A stretch of DNA of 64,000 bases from SG8-4 sp964598225 (GTDB taxonomy: Bacteria; Planctomycetota; Phycisphaerae; Sedimentisphaerales; Anaerobacaceae), in contig CAZRBG010000024.1 of NCBI GenBank assembly GCA_964598225.1, forward strand, positions 10,160 through 74,159, read 5' to 3'. The notes beneath the pieces are model-generated. The model ran no database searches. It saw only the letters and a program-made list of their open reading frames with translations, and was not told where the DNA came from. Both the position numbers and the translations under genes were made by a program. Shown here piece after piece: positions 52,950 to 60,042 of the stretch (its first letter is position 1; each line of letters opens with the position of its first letter).

Positions 52950-52983
52950 GCTTTACGAATCTCACCCAGGGTTCTTGGTTTTT

Positions 52984-53069
52984 GTCATTCCGAGCGGAGT
53001 CGGGACTTTTCAGTTCGAAACCAGATTCCTCCACTGCGTAATGCCTTGTATTACTTCGGTCGGAATGAC
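52984..53069. repeat. GTCATTCCGA inverted repeat element
   Basis: GTCATTCCGA (52984-52993) and TCGGAATGAC (53060-53069) are exact complements at the ends of an 86-base element. Neither a TPP nor a SAM riboswitch pattern was seen here. Confidence 0.65.
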
Positions 53070-53087
53070 TTTTCTATTCTCAATTCT

Positions 53088-54872
53088 TTATTCTTTGCTT
53101 GTCAGGTATATTGCCTGCTCGGCCAGCAGGTTCGGAGCGAATCTCACCGGGCTAAGACCCGCCTCGGTCAGAGGTATCTTTCTTTCGACTTTTACACCCA
53201 TCTTCTTGCAGAAGCGGTCGAAATCATTGAGCGAGAGGCAATGTATGTTCGGAGAGTTGCTCCAGTCAAACGGAAGCTGCTTGGTTACCGGCGCCTTGCC
53301 GCTGAAAAACAACTGCGCTCTGCATTTCCAGTGTGCAAAGTTGGGAAAACTCACGATCACCTTTCTTCCTACCCGCAGCAACTCGGCAAATACTTGGTCG
53401 GGATACTTTATTGTTTGCACAGTCTGAGACAATATGACGTAATCATAACTCTTATCGGCGTATTGATCCAGTCCCTGCTCGACGTCGTGCTGTATGATGG
53501 ACAGCCCTCGATTTACGCACGCCAGGACAAGGTGCTGATTGACCTCGATGCCTTCGCCCTTTATGTTCTTGTCTACGCTGAGCTTGGCCAGCAGTTCGCC
53601 GTCGCCGCAGCCTATATCCATCACCGTGCTGTTCGGTTCTATCAGCGACTCAATCACTGCATAATCTACCCGGATGCGATTGGCGCGCTCCGAGGGGCTT
53701 ATTTTTGCTCGAGCGTTTTCTTTCTTCACGCCCGGCCGATGGGTTGCATCAAGGAATCCCGAAATAAAAGCACCGAGTGTTTCCGGCTCCAGCAAAAACG
53801 CGTCGTGGCCGTATGGAGAAGCGATATCGCAGGAACTGACGTCTCTTTTATTGGCGATCAGAGCGTTGACTATTGCTTTGGATTGTGCGGGCGTGAAAAG
53901 CCAGTCGCTCGCGAAGCTGATTACAAGAAATCTGCACTCGGTCCTGGCGAAAGCCGCCTCCAGCGATCCGTAATCCTTACCCAGGTCGAAATAGTCGGCC
54001 GCTCTGGTTATGTACAGGTAGCTGTTCGCATCGAACCTCTCGACGAAGCTCTGCCCCTGATGGTCGAGGTAGGTCTCGACGGCAAATTCGGGGTTGAAGT
54101 CGTAACTGTAGTTTTCTGCGTGTCGAAGCTCGCGCCCGAATTTCTCACGCATTCCCTGTTCCGAAAGATAGGTAATATGGCCGATCATTCTCGCGATTGC
54201 CAGGCCTCTGTCGGGTCCGTCTCCGTTACTGTACTGACCTTCCTCGAATTTCGAATCTGCAAGTATCGCATTTCGCCCTACCGCATCGAACGCGATGGAC
54301 TGGGCCCCGAGGTGTGTTGTGGTGGCAATTGGAATGGCGGCTTTGACAAAGTCAGGATAGGCAATCGCCCACTGTAAAACCTGCATACCTCCCACCGAGC
54401 CGCCGATTACCGCCAAAATGTTCTTGATTCCGAGCTTGTCAAGAAGAAGTTTTTGAACCTTGACCATGTCGGCTATCGTTATCAGCGGGAAATCGAGCCC
54501 GTAACGTTTCTGTGTAGCTGGGTTTATCGAGCTGGGGCCCGTGGTCCCCCTACAGCCGCCGAGGAAATTCGAGCAAACCACGAAGTACTTGTCCGTATCG
54601 ATTGCCTTTCCGGGTCCAACCATGATATCCCACCAGCCCGGCTTCTTATCGTCAGGGCGGATATACCCGGCTACGTGAGCATCGCCGCTCAGTGCATGGC
54701 AGATCAGGACAACATTATCACCTGCTTCGTTCAGCTTCCCGTAAGTTTCGTAAGCTACGTCAATAGGCCCCAGAGTCTTGCCGCACTCCAGCTCCAGAGG
54801 ATTATCGGCCTCTACCACCCGCATAGTCTGAGTCTTGACTATGCCAACAGAATTTTTCTTATTTTGCGCCAT
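53088..54872 (-). CDS. metXW: Homoserine O-acetyltransferase MetX fused to MetW
   Basis: A 594-residue fusion. Residues 1-385 are MetX (alpha/beta hydrolase): HALSGDAHVAG, GGCRGTTGPSS, the nucleophile S159 in IGGSVGGMQ, D323 (SDWLF) and H356 (YGHDAFL) form the triad. It makes O-acetylhomoserine. Residues about 395-594 are MetW, a class I methyltransferase-like fold with VMDIGCGDGELL (417-428), which supports MetX in proteobacteria. The two are usually separate adjacent genes. The product is the acceptor for MetY, encoded by the divergent operon. The promoter at 54937-54964 serves it. Confidence 0.93.
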   Translation of the reverse strand: MAQNKKNSVGIVKTQTMRVVEADNPLELECGKTLGPIDVAYETYGKLNEAGDNVVLICHALSGDAHVAGYIRPDDKKPGWWDIMVGPGKAIDTDKYFVVCSNFLGGCRGTTGPSSINPATQKRYGLDFPLITIADMVKVQKLLLDKLGIKNILAVIGGSVGGMQVLQWAIAYPDFVKAAIPIATTTHLGAQSIAFDAVGRNAILADSKFEEGQYSNGDGPDRGLAIARMIGHITYLSEQGMREKFGRELRHAENYSYDFNPEFAVETYLDHQGQSFVERFDANSYLYITRAADYFDLGKDYGSLEAAFARTECRFLVISFASDWLFTPAQSKAIVNALIANKRDVSSCDIASPYGHDAFLLEPETLGAFISGFLDATHRPGVKKENARAKISPSERANRIRVDYAVIESLIEPNSTVMDIGCGDGELLAKLSVDKNIKGEGIEVNQHLVLACVNRGLSIIQHDVEQGLDQYADKSYDYVILSQTVQTIKYPDQVFAELLRVGRKVIVSFPNFAHWKCRAQLFFSGKAPVTKQLPFDWSNSPNIHCLSLNDFDRFCKKMGVKVERKIPLTEAGLSPVRFAPNLLAEQAIYLTSKE

Positions 54873-54936
54873 TGTTGCGTTTCAGCCAAATCACGATCGC
54901 CAAGACGAGTATGTATTCACCGTCAAGCCCGTAACC

Positions 54937-54964
54937 ATAATAGGAAACTATATGGTTTTGTCAA
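54937..54964 (-). promoter_or_regulatory. Promoter of the metXW-thiSGH operon
   Basis: Read on the minus strand: TTGACA (54964-54959), 16-base spacer, TATTAT (54942-54937). It leaves a leader of roughly 55-60 bases before the metX ATG, with no riboswitch-like pattern. Confidence 0.65.
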
Positions 54965-55051
54965 CTTGTGTGCTTGGAAAATCGAAAACCGGCAAACGAA
55001 AGCGATTACAGGTACTCCCCAAAAAAAATAACTTTTTCCGAAAAAAAGCTG

Positions 55052-55080
55052 TTGACAGACGAACTTTATTTGTATATATT
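55052..55080 (+). promoter_or_regulatory. Promoter of the rrf2-hcy sulfur operon
   Basis: TTGACA (55052-55057), 17-base spacer, TATATT (55075-55080), nearly consensus. Just downstream is the dyad ATTC-CGATA-GAAT (55084-55096), placed so that a bound Rrf2-type repressor would block initiation. The dyad is a guess. Confidence 0.65.
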
Positions 55081-55118
55081 AGTATTCCGATAGAATTAAT
55101 GATATATGGATTTGTAAA

Positions 55119-55565
55119 ATGAAACTGACTAAAAAATGCCAGTACGCACTTAAGGCCGTCTTCGAGCTTTCGTGGAGAAATAACGGCAAAGCTATCAAGA
55201 CCGGCAGGATTGCTGAGGCGCAGAGAATATCGACTCGTTTCACCGAAACAATTCTAAACGAGCTCAAGCACGGTGGATATGTCGAATCCCGCCGGGGAAA
55301 CACAGGTGGATATTTGATTGCCCGCGATCCGCGGGAACTGACGGTTAGAGAGATAATTGAATACGTCCAGGGACCGATTTCACTGGTTCCGGAGGATACC
55401 GACGGCGGAGCGAACGAGCCTTTTTCGGGAAATGAAGCGTTCAAGGAGCTTTGGCAACAGGTAAATGACGCCGTCTGTGAAGTATGTGACGGCAAAACTT
55501 TCGCCGACCTGGTGGATTCAGAGCGAGCTGCCAGAGACAGCAAGGCTATGGACTACTGTATATAA
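55119..55565 (+). CDS. Rrf2-family transcriptional regulator
   Basis: A 148-residue protein with the winged helix-turn-helix of the Rrf2/CymR/IscR family (KCQYALKAVFELS at the start; RISTRFTETILNELKHGGYVESRRGNTGGY). It lacks the three-cysteine cluster of IscR but has VCEVCDGKTF (CxxC) in its C-terminal half. CymR-type members repress cysteine and sulfur genes together with cysteine synthase CysK, whose gene ends this cluster. A sulfur-availability regulator of both divergent operons is therefore the best guess. It starts about 30 bases after the promoter and may repress itself. Confidence 0.85.
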   Translation: MKLTKKCQYALKAVFELSWRNNGKAIKTGRIAEAQRISTRFTETILNELKHGGYVESRRGNTGGYLIARDPRELTVREIIEYVQGPISLVPEDTDGGANEPFSGNEAFKELWQQVNDAVCEVCDGKTFADLVDSERAARDSKAMDYCI

Positions 55566-55626
55566 CCAACCTCTGCAGTGAAGAGCGATAAGACAATAAT
55601 AGTCATAGACATATAAGGTTTTATGT

Positions 55627-55851
55627 ATGACGGAAACGCATTTTCGAAGCATTGTCAAAGCAATAACCTGGCGGACCGGCGGGACGATAGTCACCTTTGC
55701 GGTCGCCTGGATTTTGACTCGCAGATTCGAGTTGGCGGCACAAATCGGTGTACTGGATACGTTGGTTAAGCTCGGGGCTTTTTACCTGCACGAGAGGATG
55801 TGGAACAGATTGAATTTCGGCAAGAAGAAACCTCCGGAATATCAGATATAG
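55627..55851 (+). CDS. DUF2061 membrane protein
   Basis: A 74-residue protein with two hydrophobic segments (IVTFAVAWILTRR and GVLDTLVKLGAFYLHERMWN), typical for DUF2061. Family members are often found with sulfate-assimilation genes, and some are fused to CysC-type proteins. That context fits here, between the regulator and APS reductase. The role is not established; a membrane component for sulfate or sulfite handling is conceivable. Confidence 0.8.
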   Translation: MTETHFRSIVKAITWRTGGTIVTFAVAWILTRRFELAAQIGVLDTLVKLGAFYLHERMWNRLNFGKKKPPEYQI

Positions 55852-55896
55852 AATGTCATTTAGACCAATAATTAATATGAAAGGGGACATAAGATC

Positions 55897-56610
55897 ATGT
55901 TGATCGAAGAAGTTGAACAAAATGTTGTGGAGTTGGTTGAAAAGCTCAATTTTGCGGAAAAAGTCGATCGTTCGCTCGAGCTGATAGAGCAGGCGCACAA
56001 GGATTTTGGGGACGGCCTGGTGGTCGCCAACAGTCTGGGCAAGGACTCCAGCGTCGTCTGGCATCTGGCCAAAAGAGTCAGTCCGGACATCCGCGGTTTC
56101 ATTATTACGACAAGATACAAACCTGCGGAAACCAAGCAGTTTATGTCCGAGGAAGTCGCTCGTTATCCCGAACTGGAGGTATTTAGCAATGATCAGGAGA
56201 TTCCCGAAAAGTTGTACGAGACGGACCCGGACAAGTGCTGCGACCTTCTAAAGGTTCAGCCGACCCGCGAAGCGGTTAAGCAGATGGGGGTCAGTTGCTG
56301 GATAACGGGTCTTCGCTGCACCGAGGGCAGGACGCGAACCAACTACAAGGAGATCGAAGAGCTGGATAAGGGTCTGATCAAGTTGAATCCGATTCTGATC
56401 TGGTACGAGCGTGAGATCTGGCAGTATCTGGCCCTGAACAAGGTTCCGGTAAATCCCCTTTACGGCGAGGGTTACCGTTCTCTGGGATGCGCGCCCTGCA
56501 CGAAGATTGCCCAAGGACGCGACGAGCGGGCCGGCAGATGGATAGGCACCAGCAAGTGCGGCGGCGAGTGCGGTATTCACACCAAGCCTCTTCTGGACTA
56601 CCAGATATAA
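55897..56610 (+). CDS. cysH: Assimilatory APS reductase (4Fe-4S type)
   Basis: A 237-residue protein of the CysH family: SLGKDSSVVWHLAK (PP-loop, residues 46-59), the cluster-binding cysteines C114-C115 and C198/C201 (KCCDLLK and GCAPC) and the catalytic C225 in ECGIH. The CC..CxxC set marks the iron-sulfur type that reduces adenylyl sulfate rather than PAPS, giving sulfite and AMP. Thioredoxin should be the electron donor. ATP sulfurylase is not in the window. metY follows 10 bases downstream. Its product sulfite goes to the reductase at 60039-62282. Confidence 0.92.
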   Translation: MLIEEVEQNVVELVEKLNFAEKVDRSLELIEQAHKDFGDGLVVANSLGKDSSVVWHLAKRVSPDIRGFIITTRYKPAETKQFMSEEVARYPELEVFSNDQEIPEKLYETDPDKCCDLLKVQPTREAVKQMGVSCWITGLRCTEGRTRTNYKEIEELDKGLIKLNPILIWYEREIWQYLALNKVPVNPLYGEGYRSLGCAPCTKIAQGRDERAGRWIGTSKCGGECGIHTKPLLDYQI

Positions 56611-56620
56611 GGAATCGACG

Positions 56621-57871
56621 ATGAAAGCCGATACTTTGGCCGTACACGGCGGGCTTGCAGGTGATAGCGGCAGCGGCGCCTCGGCGGTGCCTATCTGCCA
56701 GACGGTCTCATACGCCTACAATACCGCTGATGATCTCGCGGACGCCTTTGCCGGAAGATCGCCGGGGTATATTTATACCCGGATCGCAAACCCGACTACT
56801 ACCGCGCTCGAGGGCAGACTCACCGAGCTTGAGGACGGCACAGGATGCATCGCAACATCAAGCGGCATGGCGGCCATTGCTTCGACTGTGATGTCTCTGA
56901 TCAAAGGGGGCGATGAGATAATCGCCGCAGGCGGCATATTCGGCGGGACGGTGTCGCTATTCGAAAAGACGCTGTCGAGGTTCGGCGTTAAGACCAACTT
57001 CGTTGACGTGGCCAATACGGAGAATTTTGCGGAAGCGCTCACCGACAGGACCAAACTGATCTTCCTTGAAACGATCGGTAATCCGCGTATGGACGTTCCT
57101 GATTTACCGGCTGTGGCCGAGATTGCCCGTAAGGCCGGAATACCACTGATCGTCGATAACACGGTAACCACGCCTGTGATATTCAAGCCCCGCGAGTTCG
57201 GCGCCGACGTAGTTGTGCATTCGACGTCGAAGTTCATCAACGGCCACGGCACCGCGATCGGCGGTGCTGTAATTGATACGGGCAACTACAACTGGCGTCA
57301 GGGGCCTTTCGATGAGATTAAGGATGTCTCTGAGAGAATGGGCCAACTGGCATTTCTGTGGTATTTGCGAAACGTGATTTATCGCGATCTGGGCGGCTGC
57401 CCGGCCCCCATGAATTCCTTTCTAATGCTGCAGGGACTGGAGACTTTGCCCGGCAGGATGGCCAGACATTGTGAAAATGCCGAGAGGCTGGCGGAATTCT
57501 TGAAGTCCCATTCCGGAGTATCCTGGGTGAACTACCCGGGCCTGGAGTCCAGTCGTTTCAACGAAAGGGTGACAAAACTCTTCGCAGGCTGCGCCGGAGG
57601 GTTGTTGACTTTCGGTCTCGGCGATAGACAGAGAGCTTATGAATTCATAGGAAACCTTAAGCTGGTGAAGAACCTGGCCAATCTCGGTGATGCTAAAACT
57701 CTGGTTCTACATCCCGCTTCGACGATCTTTCACGAATTCAAGGCCGAGGAACTTGGCCCGATGGGAGTGACCGACGATATGATCAGGGTCTCGGTTGGCA
57801 TCGAGGATTTCGAGGACATAAAAGAGGATTTCGAACAGGCGATAGAACGAACTTTCAAGGAGATATCATGA
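56621..57871 (+). CDS. metY: MetY, O-acetylhomoserine sulfhydrylase-type PLP enzyme
   Basis: A 416-residue cystathionine gamma-synthase-family enzyme. Features: YIYTRIANPTTTALEGRL, SSGMAAIASTVMSL, VDNTVTTPVIFKPRE and the PLP lysine in HSTSKFINGHGTAIGG (near residue 204). The stop overlaps the hcyS ATG (ATGA). In the carrier-protein pathway MetY transfers the HcyS thiocarboxylate, rather than free sulfide, onto O-acetylhomoserine. A conventional sulfide-using MetY would look the same, so this role comes from the gene order. Confidence 0.92.
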   Translation: MKADTLAVHGGLAGDSGSGASAVPICQTVSYAYNTADDLADAFAGRSPGYIYTRIANPTTTALEGRLTELEDGTGCIATSSGMAAIASTVMSLIKGGDEIIAAGGIFGGTVSLFEKTLSRFGVKTNFVDVANTENFAEALTDRTKLIFLETIGNPRMDVPDLPAVAEIARKAGIPLIVDNTVTTPVIFKPREFGADVVVHSTSKFINGHGTAIGGAVIDTGNYNWRQGPFDEIKDVSERMGQLAFLWYLRNVIYRDLGGCPAPMNSFLMLQGLETLPGRMARHCENAERLAEFLKSHSGVSWVNYPGLESSRFNERVTKLFAGCAGGLLTFGLGDRQRAYEFIGNLKLVKNLANLGDAKTLVLHPASTIFHEFKAEELGPMGVTDDMIRVSVGIEDFEDIKEDFEQAIERTFKEIS

Positions 57872-58080
57872 ATCTTGTAGTAAACGGCAAGAATACTGAT
57901 ATAACAGATGCGTTAACCGTCAGTGAGCTTTTAATCAAAAACGACGTTAAGATGCCTCAGATGGTGTCGGTCGAGCTTAACGGACAGATACTGAGACGGT
58001 CGGAATTCGAGACTACAAAGCTCAAGGACGACGATAAAGTGGAATTCCTGTACTTTATGGGAGGCGGCAAATGCCTCTAA
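57868..58080 (+). CDS. hcyS: Sulfur carrier HcyS with a three-residue tail after Gly-Gly
   Basis: A 70-residue ubiquitin-fold carrier of the ThiS type (MNLVVNGKNTDITDALTVSE..). It ends FMGGGKCL, so Gly-Gly is followed by Lys-Cys-Leu and must be trimmed before HcyF can adenylate it. In Wolinella the homologue ends with one extra alanine removed by HcyD; HcyD is two genes downstream here. The last three codons plus stop (AAATGCCTCTAA) overlap the first codons of hcyF by 10 bases, and the tail is a by-product of that overlap in DNA terms. ATGA overlap with metY upstream. Confidence 0.9.
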   Translation: MNLVVNGKNTDITDALTVSELLIKNDVKMPQMVSVELNGQILRRSEFETTKLKDDDKVEFLYFMGGGKCL

Positions 58081-58886
58081 CCGAGCAACAAATAGAGCGA
58101 TACAGCCGTCACATAATCCTGGAGCAGGTCGGCGGCGCGGGCCAGGAGAAGTTGCTCTCCTCGACCGTGCTGGTTGTCGGCGCCGGCGGTCTCGGCGCGC
58201 CGGTCGGGCTTTATCTGGCGGCGGCGGGAGTTGGAACTATCGGGATAGTCGACGGCGACAACGTCGATCTGACGAACCTGCAAAGGCAGATAATCCACCA
58301 TACCGCCGACGTGGGCGCTGAGAAGATCAAATCCGCCGAGGATAAGATGCGTGCGATAAATCCTGACGTGAAGATCAGGACCTACAAACAGTGGGCAAGA
58401 GCGGACAACATCAGAGAAATTATAAGAGATTATGATTTCATAATAGACGGCACAGATAACTTCGCCGCCAAGTTTCTCGTGAACGATGCCTGCTATTTTG
58501 AAAAGAAGCCCTTCTCTCATGCCGGGATTCTTCGCTTCGACGGCCAGTTGCTGACGGTTCTGCCGGGCCAGACCACGTGCTATCGCTGTATCTTCGACAG
58601 CCCGCCCCCGGCCGATGCTGTGCCGTCATGTGCGCAGGCGGGCGTGCTCGGAGTTCTGGCTGGTGTAATAGGCTCGCTACAGGCGACCGAGACGATCAAG
58701 TACCTGCTCGGCCTGGGAGATTTGTTGACGGGTACGTTGCTGACGTATAACGCACTTAGCATGGATTTTCGCAAGGTGCAATTGAACAGGAATCCGGATT
58801 GTCCGCTTTGCGGCGAGAATCCGAAGATCACCGAGCTGAAAGACGAAGAGCAGATAGTCTGCGACCTGAAAAACTGCAAATGCTGA
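58071..58886 (+). CDS. hcyF: ThiF/MoeB-type adenylyltransferase HcyF
   Basis: A 271-residue E1-like enzyme. The ATP-binding glycine motif GAGGLGAPVGLYLAAAGVG lies near residues 36-54. The region NLQRQIIHHTADVG follows, with two zinc-type CxxC pairs (CYRC near 176, CPLC near 247) and the conserved SCAQAGVLGVLAGVIGSLQA. No rhodanese domain is fused, which suits a route where sulfide attacks the acyl-adenylate directly. It activates the C-terminal glycine of HcyS and could also serve ThiS, since no other E1 gene is near. It overlaps hcyS by 10 and hcyD by 7 bases. Confidence 0.92.
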   Translation: MPLTEQQIERYSRHIILEQVGGAGQEKLLSSTVLVVGAGGLGAPVGLYLAAAGVGTIGIVDGDNVDLTNLQRQIIHHTADVGAEKIKSAEDKMRAINPDVKIRTYKQWARADNIREIIRDYDFIIDGTDNFAAKFLVNDACYFEKKPFSHAGILRFDGQLLTVLPGQTTCYRCIFDSPPPADAVPSCAQAGVLGVLAGVIGSLQATETIKYLLGLGDLLTGTLLTYNALSMDFRKVQLNRNPDCPLCGENPKITELKDEEQIVCDLKNCKC

Positions 58887-59290
58887 AGTTAGAGATTCCA
58901 AATCGTATATTCGAGGACATGCTCGATCAGGCCAGGTCTGAGGCTCCGGTCGAGTCGTGCGGCGTCCTTGCCGGCAGCGACGGAAAAGTCGAGAAGTTGT
59001 ATAAGATGACGAATTCCGAAAGTCGCAGCGATCATTTTATGATGGCCCCGGAGCAGCAGTTTGCCGTCGTGAAAGATATGCGCGCCGGCGGTCTTGATAT
59101 GCTGGCGATTTATCATAGTCATCCTGAGACGCCCGCCCGCCTTTCGGACGAGGATGTCAGGCTGGCTCTCACACCGAATGTTGTGTACGTCATTCTTTCA
59201 CTAATGGATAGTAACGGCCCTGTAGTCAAGGGTTTTCAAATAGAAGACGGCACGATAGGCGAAGTGCCGGTAGAGGTGGTGCAAACGTGA
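58880..59290 (+). CDS. hcyD: JAMM metalloprotease HcyD
   Basis: A 136-residue JAMM/MPN+ zinc protease. E25 (VESCG), then HSHPETPARLSDED with H79, H81, S89 and D92, the complete HxH-x10-D motif. The start at 58880 overlaps hcyF by seven bases; the open frame before it has no match to the family. Known relatives remove the extra residue of HcyS and hydrolyse the HcyS-homocysteine amide (in Mycobacterium, Mec+ does so for CysO-cysteine). Here it should cut Gly-Gly from Lys-Cys-Leu and also free homocysteine. Confidence 0.92.
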   Translation: MLKLEIPNRIFEDMLDQARSEAPVESCGVLAGSDGKVEKLYKMTNSESRSDHFMMAPEQQFAVVKDMRAGGLDMLAIYHSHPETPARLSDEDVRLALTPNVVYVILSLMDSNGPVVKGFQIEDGTIGEVPVEVVQT

Positions 59291-60042
59291 AACCTGCAAA
59301 GGATTTTATAATTCTTGTCGGAAAGCTCTTACTGTTGGCCGGGATTGTTGTTATTCTCTCGGGCTGCAACCGGCGCGAGTTCAGGACAGAGAGTGATTTT
59401 GTGCCTGCGCCCGGAGATCTGCTTTTTCAGGACCTGGATAGTGGCCCGCTTTGCCAAGCAATAGAGAAAGTTACGACAGGGTACGAAGGAGCGAATTTTT
59501 CACACGTTGGCATTGCTGCGGCGGACGATGACGGCGATATTGTCGTGATTGAAGCGGTATCGAGCGGCGTAGAGATTACTCCGCTGCGGTTCTTCCTCGG
59601 ACGCAGCCTTGATACAAAACGTCGTCCGAAAGTTGTAGTGGGTCGTCTGAAGAAAGCTTATCGCCACCTTATAGCACCGGCGCTTGAAGAGGCTCTCGCC
59701 TTGGAGGGAAAAGCCTACGATAGAGTATTTGCCGTTGATAATGACGCCTTCTACTGCTCCGAACTGGTTTATGAAGTATTTCGGCGGGCCAACAATAATA
59801 CCCCCGTTTTTACTTTGCAGCCGATGACCTTCAGGGAACCCGGTTCCACGCAAACGCAGCAGGCGTGGCAAGAATATTTTTCGGGCTTGGGAGTTCCCGT
59901 TCCCGAAGGCCGGCCGGGTATTAACCCGGGCGGCATTTCACGTTCGGCTTGCCTGGTTATTATTCATAAATATGGAAATCCCAGCCGCAACTTAAAAACC
60001 GAGAGGCAGGAGCCTTTAGCGTCTAAGAAGTTCTGGCTATGA
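59287..60042 (+). CDS. Permuted papain-like (YiiX/YebB) lipoprotein
   Basis: A 251-residue lipoprotein: lipobox LSGC near residue 28, then a domain of the YiiX/YebB type, a circularly permuted NlpC/P60-like fold. H76 in NFSHVGIA precedes the catalytic cysteine in DNDAFYCSELVYEVF (C157). It begins with GTG overlapping the hcyD stop (GTGA) and ends in ATGA overlapping the reductase, so the ribosome passes through it without a break inside a cytosolic sulfur operon. Known relatives act as envelope amidases, some on lipids or peptidoglycan. The link to sulfur metabolism is unexplained. Confidence 0.85.
   Translation: MKPAKDFIILVGKLLLLAGIVVILSGCNRREFRTESDFVPAPGDLLFQDLDSGPLCQAIEKVTTGYEGANFSHVGIAAADDDGDIVVIEAVSSGVEITPLRFFLGRSLDTKRRPKVVVGRLKKAYRHLIAPALEEALALEGKAYDRVFAVDNDAFYCSELVYEVFRRANNNTPVFTLQPMTFREPGSTQTQQAWQEYFSGLGVPVPEGRPGINPGGISRSACLVIIHKYGNPSRNLKTERQEPLASKKFWL

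Noticed and set aside
52950..53087. Possible TPP riboswitch before thiS
   Set aside because: The gap contains only a GTCATTCCGA inverted repeat; the conserved CTGAGA and ACCTGA-type boxes are absent.
52452..54377. 641-residue open frame on the plus strand opposite thiG, thiS and metXW
   Set aside because: It has no recognisable domain and crosses several genes on the other strand that have clear family motifs; a shadow of GC-rich coding sequence.
54873..54936. Possible SAM riboswitch before metXW
   Set aside because: The leader after the promoter is about 60 bases, too short, and lacks the SAM-I core pattern.
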